16,084 bases of DNA from Candidatus Cloacimonadota bacterium (GTDB taxonomy: Bacteria > Cloacimonadota > Cloacimonadia > Cloacimonadales > Cloacimonadaceae): assembly GCA_016875595.1 (NCBI GenBank), contig VGPI01000022.1:1-16084 (forward strand), in the 5' to 3' direction. Both the position numbers and the translations under genes were made by a program. The first letter of the stretch is position 1; the number at the start of each line of letters is the position of its first letter. Below, one piece after another: positions 1 through 4,221 of the stretch. The notes beneath the pieces were generated by a model. It searched no databases, had not been told where the DNA came from, and saw nothing but the letters and a program-made list of their open reading frames with translations.

Positions 1-224
1 GTGCCGGACGAAGCGATCGACCAGGCACTGCCGGTCCAGGTGTTGCGATGCCAGTCCCGCTCTCCAGTAGTATGAATGACCGGGCGGTTCATGGTCTGCG
101 TCCAGCCGCTTGGAGCGCCAGGGCTGCCGACGAAAGCCGTCTCAAAGTCCTCAAACAGATAGGTCTGAGCCAGGACGGGCGCTAATATCGCCAAGAGGGC
201 GAACAGAAAGCTGATTTTCTTCAT
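1..224 (-). CDS. Secreted protein, N-terminal fragment (adhesin-like)
   Basis: The reading frame starts at ATG 224-222 and runs off the left edge, so only about 74 residues are visible. Residues 1-20 form a classic signal peptide: a KK start, a hydrophobic core, and a likely cleavage after the A of PVLA, before QTYLFEDFE. The mature start has the pattern FEDFE ... PSGWTQ, followed by a Trp-rich stretch (DWHRNTWTGSAW). This is typical of choice-of-anchor J / cleaved-adhesin-like beta-sandwich modules found in large exported proteins of Bacteroidota and Cloacimonadota. An AAGGAG ribosome binding site lies 8 bases upstream of the ATG, which supports this start. The family assignment rests on the motif pattern only. 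The C-terminal sorting signal, if any, is outside the window. Confidence 0.75.
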   Translation of the reverse strand, partial: MKKISFLFALLAILAPVLAQTYLFEDFETAFVGSPGAPSGWTQTMNRPVIHTTGERDWHRNTWTGSAWSIASSG

Positions 225-823
225 AATTGATACTCCTTCTCAAGGTTGTGATAATGAAGAACAGAGTGTTTCACATTTAAGCTCCGGTATTGGCTGAGCC
301 GGAGATTGATGGATGGCGGGTGAATGATGGTCAGGAAGTTGAATGCAGTAGCCGCAAGAGGGGCATAAGTAATGTGCGATGTGATTACCATAATAACCCT
401 CCTGGAGTGCCGGACACGATGGCCCTTCCCGGATGAATTTGACATTTGTAATCTGACAATGGTCGGGGCGACTCACGGAAATGGATACAACTATGCTTGG
501 AACCCAAACAACCTGCCTGTGGATAACCGGTGTTTAATCTGAACAGCAAATGCTTCAACTATCTACCTCGCTGTGTCTGATACCTTGGAGGGCCATCTCA
601 ACGCCGGAGTATCCTCCGGCTAATGACCACAGTTCCTTTTTTACACACCTAAAACATGGACTGTCAATTGGTTGATAAACAGCAACGACACAATTCACAA
701 GCTCGGGTGAGCGGAATTCAAGTTCGGTTTTATGTCAAGAAGTTTTTCAGGTTCTCACTGTTCATCCAAATTGAGACGGTTCAAAACTCTGGACGTCATT
801 ACGCCACTTTCCTTGTTATAAAG
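225..823. other. Gene-poor stretch, no convincing gene
   Basis: About 600 bases upstream of the secreted-protein gene. The open frames here (for example minus 445-221 and 476-240, plus 656-907) have no ribosome binding site, no recognisable domain and mutually overlapping frames, so I do not call them. The one structured element is a perfect 7-bp hairpin at 603-620 (GCCGGAG, loop TATC, CTCCGGC). It is followed 16 bases later by a run of six T (637-642). The gap is long for an intrinsic terminator, and no plus-strand gene precedes it. Confidence 0.5.
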
Positions 824-1010
824 ACTCACCGAAAATTGCAAGCGACCCAAAAGGGGTATATCTCGAGTGATCAGATCGGGCAGTTTGTATCACTGAAAAT
901 TGCATGAAAGTATCACCGATAATTACAAGACAGTATCATGAAAATTGCAGGCTTATTCCGTTATTCTATCACCCTGAAAAGCAAGGGTATCACCTGGCGA
1001 TGTCTCCATG
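824..1010. repeat. Degenerate TATCA repeats, IS21-like end relic
   Basis: Several related ~21-23-base units begin with TATCA: 888-910, 911-933, 934-955, 967-987 and 988-1010. A more distant copy (CTCACCGAAAATTGCAAG) lies at 825-842. The core on the plus strand is TATCAC(T/C)GAAAATTGCA; on the minus strand it reads TGCAATTTTCAGTGATA. Several short, similar repeats at a terminus are a hallmark of IS21-family (istA/istB) elements, and this core resembles such ends. No istA or istB coding sequence is visible next to it, so if the assignment is right this is a solo end or relic. The repeats are seen directly; the IS21 link is inference. Confidence 0.4.
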
Positions 1011-1026
1011 TGTCGAAGGGAATTGT

Positions 1027-1332
1027 TTAGGAGGGCAAGGCAAGCAACTGGTACTTGGCGAGGTCGGCATCGAAGTTATTCCCGATGGCAAGGGTGATGG
1101 TGATCTGGGTGCCCTCCTGTTTGATGTCGAATATGTGGAGAAAGCAATTACACTGGTTGGTCAGGATGACATGAAGAATGGTCTCATACTCCTTATCCAG
1201 CTTGTGGTTGATGTATTTATCAACCCGGCAGCTTGCAGTTTTCATTGCACAATTTGCATTTTCGTTGTCAGTTGGCACGAAGATTTTAGTCCATATTGGG
1301 GAAAAGTGTTGATTCCACTTTTTTCTTGACAA
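1027..1332 (-). CDS. Doubtful small protein, possibly a gene remnant
   Basis: An open frame of up to 101 codons ends at TAA 1029-1027. There is no in-frame ATG near the 5' end; the candidate starts are TTG (1332) or GTG near 1281. The second half (from NHKLDKEYETI to the end) has ordinary codon use and a plausible mix of residues. The first part contains FVPTDNENANCA, faintly like the start of NifX/NifB-type dinitrogenase cofactor proteins, but the glycine/histidine pattern of that family does not follow. I do not recognise the product. The opposite strand also has a 141-codon frame (904-1329), which looks like its shadow. It could be a degraded gene or chance. It is divergent from the orphan gene at 1439, with the large inverted repeat between them. 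Confidence 0.25.
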   Translation of the reverse strand: MSRKKWNQHFSPIWTKIFVPTDNENANCAMKTASCRVDKYINHKLDKEYETILHVILTNQCNCFLHIFDIKQEGTQITITLAIGNNFDADLAKYQLLALPS

Positions 1333-1344
1333 AAACCGGCGTCT

Positions 1345-1432
1345 TCCTTGCTTGATGACCTTAGTATAACCTTAGTATGACCGGACGGTTGTAAGGTTAT
1401 ACTAAGGTTATACTAAGGTCATCAAGCAAGGA
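1345..1432. promoter_or_regulatory. 38-pair inverted repeat with 11-bp iterons
   Basis: Positions 1345-1378 are an exact reverse complement of 1399-1432 (34 bases). The stem extends by a G-U/G-T position (1379/1398) and three more pairs (1380-1382 with 1395-1397), leaving a 12-base loop (1383-1394). Each arm holds two head-to-tail 11-mers of CCTTAGTAT(A/G)A (1359-1369, 1370-1380; complements at 1397-1407, 1408-1418), so four half-sites repeat about once per helical turn. The right arm covers most of the AAGGAG ribosome binding site (1428-1433) of the gene starting at 1439. TATACT, close to a -10 box, occurs at 1398-1403 and 1409-1414. It may act as an operator or, if transcribed from upstream, as a hairpin that hides the ribosome binding site. 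Confidence 0.8.
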
Positions 1433-1438
1433 GAAAAG

Positions 1439-1885
1439 ATGAAAGCAGTATGGAAAAACTTAGCGCCTTACACGGGCAAAGCAGACGAGCTGGTGTATTA
1501 CTACAATCGCCGGGTGGGCCGGGTCTTGTGTCGCAAGAAGCCCGATCGGAAGCCGGATGTCACGAATAAGACCTTCGGTGGCAAGCAGAGACAGATCTAT
1601 TCCATTGAATTGAGCGAAGCGTATCTGAAGGACTTGCGCCGCTATGCCGAGGACTATGCCAAGCTGCCCCAGCAGAAGGACAAGGCATATCCGGTGTGGA
1701 CAAACCTCTATAGCAAGATGATGTATGCGATGGAGAAGGCGGATCCGGAGAAGGTAGATCTGGCGACGATCACCAAAGCGCAGATCAAAGCGCAGGATCT
1801 GCCCTGCCGTTCGGTGAAAAGAGCGGTGGAAGCGGGGCTCTTACCGGAGGTGAAGGGCTGGGAAAAACTGAAACATGAGATGTAG
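1439..1885 (+). CDS. Orphan basic protein, unknown function
   Basis: 148 residues, from ATG 1439 to TAG 1885. AAGGAG (1428-1433) sits 5 bases before the ATG. The protein is rich in Lys and Arg, with a cluster at residues 24-40 (NRRVGRVLCRKKPDRKP). No signal peptide or membrane segment is seen. The middle (about 58-104) looks helical and Tyr-rich. The C-terminal part, residues 108-139, has the rhythm of two short helices with a turn (LATITKAQI, then LPCRSVKRAVEAGLLP), which could be a helix-turn-helix. I do not recognise a named family. It stands alone, preceded by the large palindrome (1345-1432) and followed by short tandem repeats, and is convergent with lemA. A DNA-binding, self-regulating protein is a reasonable guess from charge and context, but not established. 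Confidence 0.7.
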   Translation: MKAVWKNLAPYTGKADELVYYYNRRVGRVLCRKKPDRKPDVTNKTFGGKQRQIYSIELSEAYLKDLRRYAEDYAKLPQQKDKAYPVWTNLYSKMMYAMEKADPEKVDLATITKAQIKAQDLPCRSVKRAVEAGLLPEVKGWEKLKHEM

Positions 1886-1977
1886 TTAACCGCGGAAAAA
1901 CCGGAAAGCACGGAAGGGGATTGGGGAATTGAGAATTGGAGAATTGAGGATTGGAGAATTGAGGATTGAGGATTGGG
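1886..1977. repeat. 15-bp tandem repeat after orphan gene
   Basis: Immediately after the stop codon is a loose CCGGAAA-type repeat (about 1890-1920). It is followed by a 15-bp tandem, GAATTGAGGATTGGA with small variations, at 1926-1940, 1941-1955 and 1956-1976. The unit is itself built from 7-mers (GAATTGA, GGATTGG). No gene or RNA is seen here. Confidence 0.75.
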
Positions 1978-2018
1978 AAAAAATAGACCGCCCTGCCACT
2001 ATGGGAAGGACGGTCTAT
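1978..2018 (-). terminator. Intrinsic terminator for lemA transcript
   Basis: Read on the minus strand, ATAGACCG (2018-2011) pairs with CGGTCTAT (1990-1983). The stem continues inward with AGG/CCT and GG/CC pairs around two mismatches and a 6-base loop (1998-2003). The stem runs directly into six T (1983-1978). This is a good intrinsic terminator in the direction of lemA. It has no T-run on the plus strand, so it would not serve the orphan gene. Confidence 0.75.
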
Positions 2019-2036
2019 GGTAATAAATCTGATGCG

Positions 2037-2212
2037 GACCGGTCGTAATTTACTACGGTCTCAGTTATAATCTATCCCTGTCTCAGTTATAGTCAACCAA
2101 AGTAACATATTTAACCGAGATCGGTATCCATCGAAGCCAGCTTCAGTATCAGTCATGATCGACCACGATATCAGTTAAAATCGACGACGTTGTCAGTCAA
2201 AATTAACCGCGG
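2037..2212. repeat. 22-bp degenerate array spanning the lemA stop
   Basis: Eight back-to-back units of exactly 22 bases: 2037-2058, 2059-2080, 2081-2102, 2103-2124, 2125-2146, 2147-2168, 2169-2190, 2191-2212. The plus consensus is near TATCAGTTATAATCGACCAC. Units 2059, 2081, 2147, 2169 and 2191 are clear; 2037 is weaker; 2103 and 2125 are strongly diverged. The last unit contains the lemA stop codon. On the minus strand most units encode (V/I)(D/N)(F/Y/H)(D/N)-stop, copying the lemA C-terminus, each in a shifted frame because 22 is not a multiple of 3. The array lies between the lemA stop and its terminator. Confidence 0.75.
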
Positions 2213-2792
2213 GGGCGGTCTGAGCGCCTTCGGTGGCTTGGAAGAACTGGAATGACTTGATATTGAACATACCGGCGAAGATATTATTGGGGAAGGTGAC
2301 GATGCGTTGGTTGAAGTCACGGGCGGATTCGTTGTAACGCATGCGTTCAGTGCGGATGCGATTTTCGATGCCTTCGAGCTGGTCTTGCAGCATGCGGAAG
2401 TTCTGGGTCGCCTGCAGTTCGGGATAGCGTTCCACGACCACCATCAGGCGTGACAGGGCAGAGGACAGTCCCTGTTGGGCTTGTTCAAATCTGGCAAAGG
2501 CGGTGGGGTCATTCAATGCCTCGGGAGGGAGGTTGACCTGCCCGCCCATTTTGGCACGGGCTTCCACGACCTGGGTGAGGGTTTCCTGCTCAAAATTGGC
2601 AACGCCTTTGACAGTGGCAACGAGATTGGGAACGAGATCGTAACGGGTCTGATAGACGTTTTCGACTTGTGCCCAGGCGCCTTCGACGGCGACTCTGCCT
2701 TTTTGCATCATGTTGTAGCGGCTGATGACGAAACCGACGATGCCGATGATGACCACCGCCACGACGATCAGTATAATATAGCCAGTTTTCAT
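2193..2792 (-). CDS. lemA: LemA family membrane protein
   Basis: 199 residues with the usual LemA length and layout. An N-terminal membrane helix (about residues 4-23, YIILIVVAVVIIGIVGFVI) is followed by the conserved NMMQKGRVAVEGAWAQVENV and YQTRYDLVPNLVATVKG segments and a long helical bundle. The C-terminal AVNFD matches the P-x-V-x-F-type ending common in the family. A GGAG box lies 8 bases upstream of the ATG. LemA proteins are envelope proteins of poorly defined function, often beside TPM-domain or HtpX-like genes; neither is present here. Instead it follows the PAP2 gene by 18 bases, so the two are probably cotranscribed, which places both at the envelope. The stop codon is inside the first unit of a 22-bp repeat array. 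Confidence 0.93.
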   Translation of the reverse strand: MKTGYIILIVVAVVIIGIVGFVISRYNMMQKGRVAVEGAWAQVENVYQTRYDLVPNLVATVKGVANFEQETLTQVVEARAKMGGQVNLPPEALNDPTAFARFEQAQQGLSSALSRLMVVVERYPELQATQNFRMLQDQLEGIENRIRTERMRYNESARDFNQRIVTFPNNIFAGMFNIKSFQFFQATEGAQTAPAVNFD

Positions 2793-2810
2793 TTTACATA
2801 CTCCATTGGT

Positions 2811-4214
2811 TTAATTGTTGTTCAATTTATCAGATAAAGGATAACTGTCCAGAGAAATCCGCCGGAGGGTCAATTCGCCGGTTCTCATCTTGATAATGAC
2901 CGGCGGAGCGTGGGGTTCTTCGTTCAGATCGACGATCCGGATGTGCTGAGGATTGTTCAGGCGGGGATCGCCTGCGATGACGACGCCTTGGTCATATCCG
3001 GCGGGAAGGGTGATGCTGATCTGGGCATCACCGGCAATGAAGACCGCATCGCGGATGGAATCGGCAGCGGAGAGATCGGCGGTGATGCTCTCATTGGTGC
3101 TGAGGACAACCAGATCGACTGCTCGGGACCGTTCCAGGGATAAGCGTGAGAGGTTGGACAGCTCGGTAAACAGTCCCTTCATCTCCTGGTGCAGGATGGT
3201 CTTGCGACTGTATTCACCGCTTTGTTGACGACGCCAGCGCAGTTTTGATCCGGGAAAACCGAAGCCAGTGGTCTCGGACTCAAAATAGGTGCTGTCCGCC
3301 ATTCCGATATGCAGATCACCCTCGACGATCCGCAGTTCGAGGATCTCTTCAGCCCCGAGGTCATTGAGCTGATAGGTCTGGTTGCGATTGTAGGGAGTGG
3401 CAAGCAGGACGGCAAGGATAAGGGCGATGCCCAGAATGATAAGCATGACCCTGGTAACAGGGTTGAGGCGTTTCTGTGCCTGGTCCGGCTGGGGAAAATA
3501 CCAGATGTTGCGGTGCAAACCCAGGATCCGAAACATTGCAAAGGCAGTAAGATAGACCAGGATCCCCGCGATGAGCACATCGCTGGCAAAATGGCCGCCC
3601 TGGATCATGCGGATATAGCCGATCAGGGCTCCGGCTCCGATGCCAAGGGCAAGTGAAACCCCGGCAAGTATCCTCCTGCTATGGCGGAGAAGGAACCAGG
3701 GGACAAAGAGATAGAAGCCCATGGTGGCGTGACCGCAGGGGAAGGACTTGCCATCACTCTCGCGATCCATGGTCAAAAGCGGTTCATATTCATAACTTCC
3801 GCCGAATTCGATGACATTGCGGGGTCGTGGTCTGCCCCACTGATCTTTGAGGATGGTATTGACGATCAAGCCAGGTCCGACAATCATGCTCAAAAGGAGG
3901 AAGATACCGATCTTGCGCCATTTGAGGGTCTTGACCCGCTGGTAGCTGAACGCAAAAAGCAACAGTCCGCTCAGAGCCAGTACCAGAGCGGGAAGATTGC
4001 CATAATGATAGATGAACCGGGGCAACGGTACCCCTCCCAGATGCCAGCCGGAACCGCTATGATAAAAGAGACGCTGGATGGACATATCCAGGTCGATGGT
4101 GCGGAAGATGACGACGGCGGCAGCCAGGAGTATCAGCGGGATGATAAGATCCGGGGAAAGAAGGAAATGACGGCTGCGAACAGCCGTCATTTCATGATTT
4201 GATGATCTGGTCAT
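2811..4214 (-). CDS. PAP2 phosphatase with extra C-terminal domain
   Basis: 467 residues if started at ATG 4214, the first in-frame ATG after the rpsA stop (7-base gap). ATG 4190 is an alternative; neither has a clear ribosome binding site, so coupling to rpsA translation is likely. The three PAP2 phosphatase motifs are present: K-x6-RP (K123, R130, P131, in KDQWGRPRP), PCGH (159-162, variant of PSGH) and R-x5-H-x3-D (R202, H208, D212). Six hydrophobic helices fit the PAP2 membrane fold, with a further one at about 255-272. SFPCGHATMGF is typical of lipid phosphatases of the LpxE/lipid A type, so a membrane lipid or undecaprenyl-pyrophosphate substrate is likely, but the exact one cannot be told. 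Residues ~278-467 form an extra soluble, beta-rich region that I cannot name. Confidence 0.85.
   Translation of the reverse strand: MTRSSNHEMTAVRSRHFLLSPDLIIPLILLAAAVVIFRTIDLDMSIQRLFYHSGSGWHLGGVPLPRFIYHYGNLPALVLALSGLLLFAFSYQRVKTLKWRKIGIFLLLSMIVGPGLIVNTILKDQWGRPRPRNVIEFGGSYEYEPLLTMDRESDGKSFPCGHATMGFYLFVPWFLLRHSRRILAGVSLALGIGAGALIGYIRMIQGGHFASDVLIAGILVYLTAFAMFRILGLHRNIWYFPQPDQAQKRLNPVTRVMLIILGIALILAVLLATPYNRNQTYQLNDLGAEEILELRIVEGDLHIGMADSTYFESETTGFGFPGSKLRWRRQQSGEYSRKTILHQEMKGLFTELSNLSRLSLERSRAVDLVVLSTNESITADLSAADSIRDAVFIAGDAQISITLPAGYDQGVVIAGDPRLNNPQHIRIVDLNEEPHAPPVIIKMRTGELTLRRISLDSYPLSDKLNNN
4164..4193 (-). terminator. 13-bp hairpin after rpsA, over PAP2 start
   Basis: A perfect 13-bp stem (4193-4181 with 4176-4164) closed by a TTCG tetraloop, read on the minus strand, just downstream of the rpsA stop. 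It is followed by a moderately T-rich tail (CTTCTTTCC). It looks like an attenuating terminator or an mRNA-end stabiliser for rpsA. It also lies inside the first codons of the PAP2 frame and contains the alternative ATG (4190-4188) within the stem, so it should lower PAP2 expression relative to rpsA. Confidence 0.65.
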
Positions 4215-4221
4215 CGGCTGA

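Noticed and set aside
904..1329. Plus-strand 141-codon ORF
   Set aside because: It overlaps the IS21-like repeats and is antisense to a more coding-like minus frame; no ribosome binding site or family likeness.
2037..2212. CRISPR array
   Set aside because: The 22-bp units are directly abutting and degenerate, with no unique spacers and no cas genes in the window; the same holds for 824-1010 and 15088-15414.
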